A stretch of DNA of 64,000 nt from Emydura subglobosa (lineage: Eukaryota; Chordata; Testudines; Chelidae), in NCBI GenBank assembly GCA_007922225.1, contig ML680053.1:22008379-22072378 (forward strand), given 5' to 3'. Both the position numbers and the translations under genes were made by a program. The notes under the pieces are model-generated. The model had not been told where the DNA came from. It made no database searches and worked only from the letters and a program-made list of their open reading frames with translations. Shown piece by piece: positions 35,984-47,092 of the stretch (positions are counted from its first letter, which is position 1; every line of letters starts with the position of its first letter).

Positions 35984-36690
35984 TCTAAGTTTTAAAGGCA
36001 CATCATCAGTGGAGTGAGTGGCTCAATGCAAATGAACAAAAAAAGTAATAAATACATAATAAGAATAACAGTATCACCACAAAGTAAGTCAGTGTCAGAT
36101 CAACCTTGTTACATTTACATTTTATGCTCTCCAGAGCTCTCTCTGTGCTTTCCTGTGTAGTAGAAAAAACACTCAGCGTGTTTTGGGTACTACCGTCATG
36201 TAACTATAAAAAAACCCAGCAGTAATTCTAGTGTTCCTTTATGATTGCTAGGTTACTGCCTTAAATAAAACATTAAGGAGAGCTAATACTGTACACGTAC
36301 AGTATCAGAGCTGGTTCACAACCTCAAAAACTTTCCATAAATATCCATTCAGATGAAAAAATGATGCCCTTTGTCTATGTTTCAGTTAGTGAGATTCCAT
36401 AGAGATTCCATAGCAGGGATGTTTGGAAAAACAGTGCAGATTATGAGCTAGATTGTGCCCTCGTTTTGCTCATCCACACAAGGCAGTAAGGCCCCTCGTT
36501 GTCTTTTGTGGCCAAGCAAGGCCCTAGCTGAGTCCTGGGTCAAGGACATCCCTGGTGTGGAGCATAGTCCCAACTCCAGCACTGCATTCCATGAGTAGAG
36601 CAGGACCAGGGATTCTGCGTCCCTGTTCTCTCCTAGGGCAGCACAGCACCATGCCATCACTTACTCAGGGCTGAGACAGCTCTTAGTCTA
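35984..36690. other. No recognisable feature
   Basis: AT-rich. It contains a short tandem duplication, AGATTCCATAGAGATTCCATAG (two ATTCCATAG units 12 nt apart) at about 36391-36412. No gene is supported. Confidence 0.4.
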
Positions 36691-36692
36691 GT

Positions 36693-37423
36693 TGTCACAG
36701 TTGTCTGCCAGTGATACCTGGTCTGCCATCACGTGCCTCAGTTTTGCCTCCTTGCTGTCAGGTTAGTTTACCACTGCAGCCAAGCCAATTATGTCCTTGC
36801 CTTCCAGTATAAAGGAAAAACCAAATACAAAAAAGTCTTCAACTTAACAAGGCTTAGACTCTCCTTGGGCCATTGGCCTCTTGTTAGGATCTGGGCAACC
36901 TTCAACCCTTGGTTGCAGGTTATCACTACTCCACTTCTAAGCGGCTCTTCAGTGCCACAGGGGTGTCTGTGCCTATCTTCTACAATGGGACTAGCCCTGG
37001 GACCTCAAATATTGAAACAGCTGTCTGCTCCAAACTGAATTGTCCCTCCTGCGTTTCTCCTCCCAGGGCTATTTCTTACAGTGACCCCTTAGGTCTGCTC
37101 TCCAGCCCTTCCTCCAGGTATTTCAGCACAGCATAGTCTTTTCTAGGCTCCCTGTCCGCAGGAAGCCCCACTGTGGTTCTGGTCCAGGCCTCAGCAACGG
37201 GTCTGGCTTCTTTCCCCAGATCTCTCTTCACAGTGAATAAAAAGCGAACTCTTACACACCTAATCCTTCCCCTAGCATGTATTGCTTCCAGCTAACAATT
37301 CCCAACCTCTCTCCGGGACTACAAACTCCTTCCTTCTTCCCAGTACACCATTTCAGACAGGGCCAAGACCCAGTAACAGAAGTGCAGGCCCTGAGTCTTT
37401 AATTGCTAGTACAACCTGTCACA
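36693..37423 (+). mobile_element. Probable solo LTR (about 731 bp)
   Basis: Possible termini are TGTCACAG (36693) and CCTGTCACA (37423), but no TSD is evident. A TATA-like AGTATAAAGG is at about 36807-36816 and AATAAA at about 37236; this sets the plus orientation. The content (CTTAACAAGGCTTAGACT, GCAGGTTATCACTACTCC, TTTCTCCTCCCAGGGC) is text I recall as a high-copy turtle LTR. Its frames of up to 101 codons are not genes. Confidence 0.5.
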
Positions 37424-38640
37424 TTAACCCTAAATTAACAGTAAAGAATATTCACAGCAGGACATTTTAAAACTCAAACACCAGTATTTTAAGAATTGCT
37501 TTCATCCAGTCTGGAAACAGAAATAATATTGTGACCTAACTGTCCAATTCAAACTAACCAACACAGCTGAAATTTTGGATATCAAATACAACCAGCTGTT
37601 CCTGTACAATCCTACAGCTCAAAAATTATTTCCAGAATAATATTTGGAGAATATTATTTGGAGAATAAATTCAAATAATCAATATATCTGAGAAAATCCA
37701 ACTGCTCACGGACAATTTGTGAATACAAGAGTCTAAATCCATCAAAATAAATTATTTGATAAGAATTATTCACTCAGCTGTACACAATAGCCACTTATGA
37801 AATGCTAGAATCTCAGCTGTGCGAAAATAATATTAGGAAAAAATGTATCAAAAGATGTTCATTCATATTAAAAATGAATTGCCTGCAAAGACAAGGGAGC
37901 AAAATATCCAGCAGTGTTGTTTTCAGTTTTTTCTAACAAAGAATTGTCTGAACTAGTTTTTCAAAGGTATTGCAAGACAAAAAAAATCATTCTTAGCCTT
38001 AAACTTTTGTATGAAGAACTGGGAACTTCCCAGAAAAAGTTTTAGGAAAGATTTCTAAAAGGGCCTTACAAATATATTAAACTAATGAAAAATAGTTGAT
38101 CTAGCTGAGGATATACACATTGTAAGGGTTAAAAATGGCTACACTGAATTTGTTAATGATGGATTTAGTAAGAATTTGTAAAAGTTCTTTGTCAGAATCC
38201 CTTTGATAAGATGAAAGCTCTCCCTTTGCCTGCATTACTTCCCCTTGATACTCATGGTTACATTATTTTTAAAGCTGAACATCCGGCCTTTTATATGATA
38301 AAGCGGTAGAGTTTCTAGGGCAAAGCAGTTCTGCTGAAAAGGAACATTCAAGTAACATCAGAAATTCTTTGTGTGTCTATTTTAGTGCTTGAGAAATTCA
38401 CAGCCTGAAGACTGTCTTTATCCACCATTAAACTTCCCAACCCCCAGTTTCCTCTAGACCTCTTCTCATCTCCAGTCAGGAGGGGGAGAATCTCTATCTC
38501 CCCCAACCCTTGCTATCCCAGGAATAAAATTGCCTCCCATATCTCTGCGGAGGGAAACCATCCACTTCTCTCTCCCTGTTGCCTTCCTCCTCCAGAGATT
38601 TAAAGAGAACTTTCAATTAATGTCTGAACTGAGTCTGAGA
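37424..38640. other. No recognisable feature
   Basis: AT-rich with several short runs. ATATTATTTGGAGA occurs twice in tandem at about 37638-37663. Confidence 0.4.
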
Positions 38641-38647
38641 GACAAGG

Positions 38648-38735
38648 AGTGGGTGAGATTATATCATTTATTGGACCAACTTCTGTTTGTGAGAGAGACA
38701 AGCTTTCGAGCCACACTGAACTGAGGCTAGCCAGG
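38648..38735 (+). repeat. Amniote interspersed repeat, 5' portion
   Basis: GGTGAGATTATATCATTTAT then TGGACCAACTTCTGT and GAGACAAGCTTTCGAG are words of a very common turtle and crocodilian repeat I know by sight but cannot name securely. Its usual 3' partner text appears separately at 58.75 kb. Confidence 0.55.
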
Positions 38736-38999
38736 CAGTGAAACAAACAGCACAGTGAGAGCTAGAAACCCAGCAAGAAAGCAATGGAAACATGGTTCAG
38801 GAAGTAGCTGAAAGAAGTGGCTTATCTTGATCTATAATTTATGTATTAATTCTTGCTGGTTTATACACGAAGTAAAGGGAAAAGGAAAATAAAGGAAAGG
38901 GAGATAGGAAGATGCATGGCCTGTTTCTTTAAATTTCTAGCAAGAGACAAGACAAGAAGGGCCCTGGGGAAAGGGTTTTGGAGATACTTTACTATGAAA

Positions 39000-40020
39000 T
39001 AAAGAGAGCGAGAGCTAGTTTAATAGTTATTTGTTCAGGGTCTGATGTAAAGAAAGCAACTTCTCTCCTGGCATGGGTCAACTCCTAGGTTCTCTTCGGG
39101 AGTCTGGTAGCTCCACCCAAGATGATGCCTTATTATGCTATGCTGCCCCTTGAGAAAATCATTATTACTACCAGATGGTAAGGGGTGTGAAGTTCAGTAG
39201 ACAGGGAACAATAAAGTAAATAACACAAACCCCAGCAAAGGAAAGACGCACCCAAAATAACAAAATAACCAAGTTGTTTGATTCCAGTGGGACCAGGAAA
39301 GTAGGATCTGGGGGAAAGAAAGGGTCATCGTTAATAATTAATAATTATTAATCAATAAAAATCCAGTTCCCCGCCTCCTGCCACTAACAGCTCCTGAGGC
39401 TGTGTGTCTGGAGATGTAGTGCTGCTCTGCTATGGTGTTGGCCGGCTTAACTTTATTCCTTCTCTTTATTCCCTCTCTCCTGGGAGATCCTCTAGTGACT
39501 CCAGCCAGGCTCACTGGTCCCTCGCCTGGAATCCTTTCAGTATCCAGCACTGGGTCGGATCTCTCTCTGATGGAGGCTGATCACTGCAGTGCTGATACTG
39601 CCTGGCCCATGCAGCTGAAGTCTCCCTGAGGTGCAAAAACTCCCTTTGGGGGCAGTCGGAGTCTGGCAAAGGACTCCCCAGACTGAGCTGTCTCTCTCCC
39701 AACTTCCAACCCCAAGCCTCTGTGTGTCTGAGTCAGGTCCCCTTGCTGGAGACTGTGTGGCCCTGGCTTGTCATTAGTCCAGTGGGCTACTCATCCAGAT
39801 CACGCAATGCAGGAGTCTCCCTGTTGGCCTCAACTGGGGTTTCTACTTCCTTCTGTCACCACCTCTAACTTCAAGCATGCTGGGAAATGAGGTTAGAGGG
39901 CTCTGATAGCCCTCTAAGTTGTCATCCTCTTGGTATGATCCTTTACAGGCTCAGTCTGGAGTTTCAGGAGCCAGCAAATTTCAAGTGGAGGTTACACTGT
40001 ATATAGGCAAGGGAGATGGG
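39000..40020 (-). mobile_element. Possible LTR-derived region
   Basis: On the minus strand a TATA-like CTATATACAG (about 39997-40006) is followed at about 39450-39475 by two AATAAAG signals. The composition (C/T-rich, mostly free of long frames) is like the other LTRs here. No termini or TSD were recognised, so this is weak. Confidence 0.3.
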
Positions 40021-40030
40021 GTGACGTTAG

Positions 40031-40139
40031 GGTGGCCACTCATCCAGTTTTTATCTGGACAGTCCAGTTCTTGGCATTTGTGTCTAGGTGCCATTTAGGG
40101 ATGCCAGTTGCCTGGTTTATGGGGACCTGCCAACCCTAA
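40031..40139. mobile_element. Short MITE-like element
   Basis: It begins TAGGGTGGCCACTCATCCAG, and the other strand begins TTAGGGTTGGCAGGTCC. A TAGGGT(T/G)GGC-type inverted terminus is shared. I recall this as a widespread reptile repeat. A TSD could not be established. Confidence 0.45.
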
Positions 40140-41025
40140 ATGGCATCTGAACGAAAAGTCCAGTTACCCTGGCACGGGTGGAGGTGCCGGGTCATTAACC
40201 TGCACCAACCCCTGATCAGTTGGGTCCACTTCCTACCTGTAGGCAGGCTCCTTGAGATGACCCAATGAGTGACAGGGGGAGGGGAAGAGAGAAGTGCATG
40301 ATGGAAGCAGAGCCTTGGGGGAAGAGGCAGGGCAGAAGGCGGGTGCAACCCGAGGTGTCATTCTTCCTAACCCCTAAAAGTGATCAACTTAGAAGCATGA
40401 GACTAGAATTAATTTCCTCACTTGCTTTCTACCTGCTCCTCAGTGTACAGTCTTTCAAGTTCCATTTAAAAACACCGGTATCATGCAAACAATCACATGT
40501 TCTTTCCCTCTGTGTATAGCATAACTTGGAAGCTTTTGTAAAAAAAGGGAAAAAAATCCCATCCATCTGCCTATTACTATAATGTGGTTAGACTAAGCAA
40601 ACCTTTCAGAAGCTAGCCTTTAGTGTTCACAATTTGCCAATGAGCAAAGGTTATATAGGAATCAGAAAAGTACTCCTGACTTAACATCTAAGACTTCAGC
40701 TGCAAAGGATTTCAAGGCAGTAAAATGACATCAGCAGGTGCAGACTCTGTTGTGGCAATGCTTGCACATGAGGTTCTGAAGCCAAAGTCTTTCCAGCTGC
40801 TACTTGCAGACAAAAGCGATTTCCATGGTAAAGACTATAACATGAATAGTAGTTTACACACCAGGATTTGTACAGGGGCAGTGAAAACAATGACCAAACC
40901 TCTGCTGACTGCCTGGGGAAATGGATCAAACTGTACATAATCAAAAGAAAGTGTTCTCCCCCAGTGTGTTCTTATTGTATTTTAACGCTGTGCTTTAACC
41001 TCAAACCTACCCACCTGTAACAATA
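40140..41025. other. No recognisable feature
   Basis: It begins with GC-richer sequence that may continue the preceding repeat, then AT-rich DNA without assignable features. Confidence 0.4.
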
Positions 41026-41029
41026 CTAA

Positions 41030-41385
41030 TCACATACAATACTTAGCATTGCATAACACAAGTGTGGGTAAGTACTGTTGTCTTCATTTTACAGGTGGGG
41101 CAAATGAGACATAAAGAGACCGAGGGACAAATTTTCAATGTGAGATAACCTAAGCCTGATTTTCCAAATTGCTGAGTGTCCACATCTACAACTGAAGTCA
41201 ATGGCAGCTGCTGGTGCTATTCACTTCTGAAAATCAAGGCATAGTTATGTCAAGTTAGGCATCAAAAATGTGAGACTTGTTTTATGTGACATGTGCAAAG
41301 TCACACAGGGGATTTAATAGCAGAGTCTGAAAGAAACCCCAGGTCTCCTCAATCTAGGTGGAGTGTCATAGCCATATGATAAGAG
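41030..41385 (-). repeat. MIR-type SINE, split by a palindromic repeat
   Basis: The plus strand reads TCTTCATTTTACAGGTGGGG CAAATGAG up to about 41120, and resumes at about 41288 with GACATGTGCAAAGTCACACA then CCCCAGGTCTCCTCAATCTA and GAGTGTCATAGCCATATGAT. The two halves are consecutive parts of a reversed MIR. The roughly 165 bp between them are foreign and hold the palindrome listed next. Confidence 0.78.
41153..41240. repeat. Palindromic repeat inside the MIR
   Basis: AAGCCTGATTTTCCAAATTG at the left is inverted at the right as ACTTCTGAAAATCAAGGC, around an ACTGAAGTCAATGG centre. About 60 percent of arm positions pair. It belongs to the class at 12.85, 16.40, 21.64 and 44.28 kb. Confidence 0.62.
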
Positions 41386-41980
41386 CATATGAATATATTG
41401 TCACATTTCCTATGCTGTTACCTATATGGAGGATTTCCAGTAAAAATGAAGATTCAGTTGAGTGTGTCAAACATCCACACATACATTTAACAGCAAGTCT
41501 CCCAATAGCAATAAACCATAATTCATGTAGTATTTTACATTTTCAAAGCAGTGCACAAACATTGGATAATGTACATCTAACACTAAGCAATCCCTAATAA
41601 CAACGCATATAGTGCTGTAGATATTAAAGTGCTGTACAAATAACACACAAATCCATGTACAATCATGTTACTTCCATAGCTGGCCAAGACGCAATGGAGA
41701 GGTGTTGATAAGTTGTTGAGAAATCTCTCTAAAATGCCTGCCTTCCACTGAGACATGCAATAGCCTCATTAGTTGAAAGAATGAGAGGTGTTTTAGGCCC
41801 TGATCCTTCAAACAGCCCTTCTCATGGAGCTTGCCATAGATAATCAAGTTCCAGGCAGACTCTAACTATCCAGAACTCCTTACATGTCTGGTACCTCTTT
41901 AGGACATTTTTATATAATTACCTCCCTTACCATTTGAAGTGGTATAGTCCTGGGTTGCCAGTTTTATGCATCTTCTGTTA
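41386..41980. other. AT-rich; possible MIR remnant
   Basis: GTAGTATTTTACATTTTCAA then AGCAGTGCACAAACATT (about 41527-41565) resembles the outer part of a reversed MIR, but the core is missing. Confidence 0.35.
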
Positions 41981-41983
41981 ATT

Positions 41984-42556
41984 TCACAATAAAGGGTAAG
42001 ACAGTACATGGCCAATACTTAGGACAGGGGGAGGAAGGTGTTCAGTGGGTTGTTGCAATAGTTTGTGAGAGGAGATGCTGAGAAAGGAGCAGAGCTGACT
42101 TCTACGGAGCATGAAATCTGCTACTAAATCCATAGAAACAAGATGGGATGGACCATACTGTGTATGTTTGATCTCTGGCCTGAAAAGACCATCTCCAGGG
42201 ATATAATTTAGTCTTTTGCCAATCAAGTTCTTGGCTCTTCTGCTGAGATTGCCAACAAGGGTGAGCATTAATGCCAAATGGATGGGGTTCTTCTGATGAG
42301 GACGGCTGTCTGCTAGTAACTGAACTGAGACCATCAACTCATTTCTCACAGGTCTTTGTTCAGCTGGAAAGTGGTAATAACTTACTGACACTAATGACCT
42401 GGGCTGAGTATGAAGGAAGCAGCACAAGATAAAAGGATCTCCGTCATGCAACCCTGCAAAAATCCAGGCTGCACAGCATGACAGTAAAATATTCCCCACG
42501 CCAAATATCAAATGAAAAGATTCAGAAAGACACTTGAAAAGAAAAAAACCCAACAA
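41984..42556 (-). CDS. Unrecognised 190-codon open frame
   Basis: This is the longest uninterrupted frame in the window. It begins MLGFFLFKCL with a hydrophobic first 30 residues (LIFGVGNILLSCCAAWIFAG) that could act as a membrane span or signal. It continues with no domain, repeat or catalytic motif I know. There is no splice context, no neighbouring exon and no promoter. In 64 kb an ORF of this length can occur by chance, and part of the DNA text feels repetitive to me. Hypothetical only. Confidence 0.2.
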   Translation of the reverse strand: MLGFFLFKCLSESFHLIFGVGNILLSCCAAWIFAGLHDGDPFILCCFLHTQPRSLVSVSYYHFPAEQRPVRNELMVSVQLLADSRPHQKNPIHLALMLTLVGNLSRRAKNLIGKRLNYIPGDGLFRPEIKHTQYGPSHLVSMDLVADFMLRRSQLCSFLSISSHKLLQQPTEHLPPPVLSIGHVLSYPLL

Positions 42557-44005
42557 AACCTAACAAGGAAACCAAGGATAGATAAATAACCAGCATCCAA
42601 AGGATCTGTGTGAGATGTCAAATCCCAGTCATCTTCACATTTCCACATTGGCTCAGAAAGTTTGGTACACTACTAAAAGAGTTGAGTTCACATCACTTTA
42701 GTTCATTGTATGTGCAATATAGATTGCTCCCATTTGACTGTTATTCTTCTGCATTGTAGAGTTATTGCTGTCATCTTATTTCAAATCAAGTGAAGAATAA
42801 GAATGAAAAGCTGCAAGGGCACCGTACAGCAGTGTCACATACAGCACTGTTCACAAACCTGCTGGTAAAAAGATGTCTTAAACAAATCAGCAGTGAATCT
42901 TCTTTTACAAGGCCATTTCATGCCATATCAAACTGACATCCCGCATAAAATTGTTAGCAATATTGTCTGTCATATTTTTAGAGCCTTATACATTTTTAAT
43001 GAGGGGTTCATTTTTTGAATAAATCTACACTAAAGTAATTGTGTGATTTCTGCAAATACAGTCATGAGTCATTCTGAGTAACTTGCTGTCTGAAGAAGTG
43101 GGATCCAGGCTGACAGTGGTAGCAGGGACAGGGAGGATGCAACTGGTTGTAATCAACTTATAGTGATGTAAGTTTCTCCTAAATATTTTTTATGTGACTA
43201 CTGATAAATCAGATTTTTTCTGAAGGCTAAAAGATGAGCTTGCTAGTGCTATCTTTTTATCTGCAAGCAGGCCTTCTCACTGTCTTGCATAAATAAGCCT
43301 GGAAGGCACATACATGGATATTTCATCTCCTATTGATAGCAATTCTAGAGTTTCTTTTGAAAAATACATGCTAAACATTGGCAAAAATAACTAAAAAAAA
43401 TGTTATTTTTCAGTATAAACCCTAAGAAACAAGTTAATCAAGATGCTCAGAACGGACATACTGTATATTACATTCATTTTTCATGGTGAAGACATTTTTC
43501 ATTTTTGACTTACCCAGGTGTAACTAAGTTTAAATGGATAACATGCTCGGATTCAATACTGTCTGCGTCTGAGCTCTGACTGTAAGAGAAGGGCATTAAG
43601 AGAGAGGCCAGATTTAAAAATCATTTCCCCATTTTGAAAATAACGATGCTATTGTGAGAAACCTGTTGTGGTTTATTAATAGTAGGTTGAATAAAAGCAG
43701 TCTGCTATAGACTGTAAAATAGTCTATACAAAATAGATGAGATAGCGTGAGGTTGGCTTCTCTTCCTCCGCCATCTTCCAGTTGCTGTTGCTCTGACACT
43801 TTTCTCTGTCTTTGCGTGTCCTCTGTTTTCCCCTCCATACGTCTTTTCCTGCAGCAATTCCCAATTCCTAATCTTTGAGGGCTTCACTCCCACCGCATCA
43901 TTCTGTTCCATCCACAAAACTGATCAGTAATGGAATAAATTAATGCTGACAATTAAGTGTCATTATTGGGTTTTAGAATTAGCAACCAAATTAGATTCGG
44001 AGGGA
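42557..44005. other. No recognisable feature
   Basis: AT-rich sequence without identifiable repeat or gene. Confidence 0.45.
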
Positions 44006-44009
44006 ACAG

Positions 44010-44150
44010 GGCATTTCACACTTCTGAGACATTGCTAAAGGCTGTCTGCAGACTTGGGCAGACAACATGACATCAGTGTATATTCACTTCCCATCTGAAA
44101 GGTTCTCTCTGCAGTTATGAGGGCTAGAAACCTTTTTTTAAATGGAATCT
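44010..44150 (+). repeat. Unclassified repeat, related to 26225-26395
   Basis: It aligns with the 26.2-kb piece across AGGCTGTCTGCA[AG]ACT and following text. It is diverged, without termini or coding content. Confidence 0.45.
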
Positions 44151-44282
44151 AAGTTTATGTATAACCTGAGTATGCCGTGCTGGCCACATAAATACATTAT
44201 GCAGGCTGATCCAGCATTCTGGCTGTATGTTTGACACTCCTGATACAGATTATAGACCACCCCACCCCTTCAGGAAAGTATG

Positions 44283-44391
44283 CCTATTCAGGAAGAATGT
44301 TTAAACATGTGCTTAACTTTATCTTTTGAGATTAATGGGATTTAAGCACATGCTTAAATTAAGCATCTGTTTAAGTGCTTTCTTGAATAGG
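44283..44391. repeat. Palindromic repeat (arms about 38 bp)
   Basis: The left arm CCTATTCAGGAAGAATGTTT... is matched by the complement of the right arm, CCTATTCAAGAAAGCACTTA..., and further in by AAACATGTGCTTAA against AAACAGATGCTTAA, at about 80 percent. The centre is TTGAGATTAATGGG. A third, partial arm (AATGTGCTTAAATGCTTTTC) follows at about 44404-44423. Confidence 0.75.
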
Positions 44392-44424
44392 AATGGATTT
44401 AAGAATGTGCTTAAATGCTTTTCT

Positions 44425-45400
44425 GAACTGGGGCCTGTAGAAAAAGTGAGAAAGGACTGTGGATTTGGCCTGTAAGTAACAATCTGATAATGGGAATGCT
44501 CCTTAGTTTTCTCTGCAAACGATTTTCAGTTTCAAACATCTACTGAGAAAGAGCAGGCTTCAAATGTACATGACCATTATAAGGGCTATTTTATATGGAT
44601 TGGGAGACCTGGACAGTTACTAAAAAGGAGGAAAGACAGCTACATATTTTTGAAAATAAAGTAGTGTGATGAATTTTTGTGCCAGTTAGGGAGAATGAAA
44701 TGTGGAGAAGAAGATCTAACATAGGGGACTGTGTGTGTGTGGTAGAATCCCAGTGACTTCAGTGGGCAGGGCACACAACTGGGATGATGGAAGACAGGTT
44801 ATGCTTTGTTTATAAGTGATTATAAGATACTGAATGTTTGTTAGAACTATTTGCTATCAATCACTTCCAAAATGGAAAGTATTTAATAAGTGATTTGTGT
44901 AAGTCTCTACAGTGTGTTAGAAAACACTTGATAAATTATTAGAAAGAAGTTGTTCTTTCTGGTTTACTCACTTAAATAAAGTATTTCATTTTACTTTGCT
45001 AGGAAGTGTTAGGTCATACATGCAGCAATGTAGGGACATCACTAGTATTATTCCAGCCAAATGAATAACATTAAAAGTAAGAACAAATCACTATCCATTG
45101 AACCCCAGGGATCAACAATAGCTAGCTCAGCAGAATACAAGAAAATGATATGTAAACTTTAAAATGGGAATGACATCTCTGATGGCAGAGGCATTTTATT
45201 GTCTATATGGAACAGCTGATGATGTTATTGATATACCAATGATTTAATGGAAGTTGGCCAATATCGCAAAACCTTTCCAACTAAGAAAAATCTTATCAGC
45301 ACTAAAATAAAAGGAAAGGGGAATAAAAAAGAAACACAACCCATTTCTTATTTCAGCCTTCTATTTATAAGGACTCCTTTTCCATAGTATCTAAGTGCCG
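44425..45400. other. No recognisable feature
   Basis: AT-rich sequence with scattered short A/T runs. No gene or repeat was recognised. Confidence 0.45.
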
Positions 45401-45522
45401 TAGGGTGATTAGATAGCAAGTGTGAAATATCAGGACAGGGTGAGGGGTAATAGGCCTCTGTATAAGACAAAACCCTGAATATTGGGATTGTCCCTATAAA
45501 ATCAGGACATCTGATCATCCTA
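45401..45522. mobile_element. Small hAT-like MITE, nearly palindromic family
   Basis: It starts TAGGGTGATTAGATAGC, and the other strand starts TAGGATGATCAGATGTC (13 of 17). Flanking 8-mers AAGTGCCG and GAGTGCTG match at 6 of 8, fitting a worn hAT target duplication. I recognise the 122-bp text as the common reptile repeat with 'GGTGACCAGATGTCCCG' ends. Confidence 0.75.
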
Positions 45523-45689
45523 GAGTGCTGTAGCAGTGACTTCTATTTTATTGCTGTTTATTATTTATTTTATTGCTGTTTTGTTCTGAGAGGGAGGTGA
45601 GTGTGAATTTACTGATTGTGAAAGTTGCTTGATCAAGAACCCATGAAAATAAAGACTGGCTTGAAGTTAAAGACTGGCTTCCTTCAATC

Positions 45690-45960
45690 TTTCACATCAA
45701 ATTCAAGTATCTTGTCCTCCCCTCTGAAACCCTATACAACTCTACTTTGCCTACTCCTCTGCTTTCTACTTCCCTTCTGTCTCAAATCCTGGTCTCTAGC
45801 CTTTTCCCACTCATATTTTCATGCTCTCTTCTGTGCTACCTTTACAACTGGAAACTCCTTCCTAAGCCTGGTGCACAAGCAACAATCCTGTTTTCATTCA
45901 GTCCACTCCTTGAAAATATTCTTTTTCAGCATCTGACAAATTTTAACCTTTCTAAACTTG
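45690..45960 (+). repeat. L3/L2-like LINE fragment near the 3' end
   Basis: Ordered words CTACTCCTCTGCTTTCTACT, TATTTTCATGCTCTCTTCTG, GGAAACTCCTTCCTAAGCCT and CATTCAGTCCACTCCTTGAA match my memory of the C-terminal coding part of L3-type LINEs ('...GGAACTCCCTCCCTAAGCTG... AAATCCCTCCTTAAAAC'). It carries no terminal repeat and stops before the usual tail. Confidence 0.6.
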
Positions 45961-46189
45961 GATTTTCCTTATCTGAGGATTAAGAAAAAATTACAATGTT
46001 CTGTGATAAACATCTTGTGATCATCAAGGTACTTAGATAGCACCCATCAGAGCACCTCCCAAGTATTTAAAAATAGAAATAACAATAAAAACCTGTCTCA
46101 CTTTTTCATTTACAGGGTGTGGCAATTGGAATTGGACTGCCCTTTTAGTTCTGAATGTGGTCATATGGGAATGTGGTTACCCATTCTGT

Positions 46190-46855
46190 GGTTATTCTTA
46201 TCTGTAGCAAGAATGTGTCACATGGGCTAGGTCCAGGGTCCTGTGAGAGTTTGTTTTCTGCTCTCAAGATCATCTCCTTACTGGTGAAACATTTCATTAC
46301 TCTTATGGAATGCAGCTGCCATGGGAGGTCATAGAAGAATTGGTGATTGCTCTAGCTAGGACCAATCCAATTGAAGCCTTTGAGTATCAGAACAGAAATC
46401 TTGAACTGGACTTCATATTCAATGAGGAGCCAATGAAGAGAGGTGACCACTGAGGTGATCACTTCACAGTGATCTGTGTTGTTAAGCAGAAGGACTGCTG
46501 CATTTTTTGCCAGCTAGACATTTTTAGGATATGTGCTTCATTTGTAGGTATACGATGAGTTGCAATAATCAAGTGCAAAGTCGAGTACTTGGATCTCCAT
46601 ACTCAGGGGTCTGATAAGACAGTCAGTTCTGGCCAGTCACAAATGGAAGTGGGCATTTTTTTGTCATGGTTATTTGGGCATCCAATAATACTGACAAGTC
46701 CAAACCACCTCCCCCAAGGCTACAGACTGAGTTAACAATCTGCTGGCAGGAGACCTTGATGGTGAGAGATATCATAAAGGAGACAAGTTCTCCGAAGTGC
46801 TCCCTCTTACTACAAGTGTCCAAGACAGTTAATGTTGGTACAGTTTTGGCCATTC
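46190..46855. repeat. Unclassified vertebrate interspersed repeat
   Basis: GAGGAGCCAATGAAGAGAGG, TGACCACTGAGGTGATC and GAGTTGCAATAATCAAGTGC are phrases of a repeat I have seen across reptile and fish genomes. It is probably an internal or 3' part of a LINE. No ORF, TIR or TSD is present. It is followed directly by the target site of the next MITE. Confidence 0.45.
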
Positions 46856-46863
46856 ATCTAGAT

Positions 46864-47084
46864 CAGGGATGGCCAAACTTGCTAACCTCCCGAGACTCCT
46901 CTCCCCACTGAGCAGAATCCTCTAGCCCCACAACCCTGCTGCAGGGCAGAAGCTCCAAGCTTCTTGCAGTCTGGTAGGTGGAGAATGGGAGATGGGGGGG
47001 AGGGGGTTTCATAGGAGCTCCATGCGCGCACTTTAACTGTAAAAGATCCACATGCGGTTCATGAGACACAGTTTGGCCACCCCA
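46864..47084. mobile_element. hAT-type MITE with exact 8-bp TSD
   Basis: It starts CAGGGATGGCCAAACT, and the other strand starts TGGGGTGGCCAAACTG. The 8-mer ATCTAGAT is present exactly on both sides (46856-46863 and 47085-47092) and is itself a palindrome. At 221 bp it has no transposase. The 168-codon minus-strand frame through here is an accident of repeat composition. Confidence 0.92.
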
Positions 47085-47092
47085 ATCTAGAT

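Noticed and set aside
45747..45983. Hydrophobic 78-103 codon frames
   Set aside because: They lie in a pyrimidine-rich L3/L2-like LINE segment; the hydrophobicity follows from T-rich codons.
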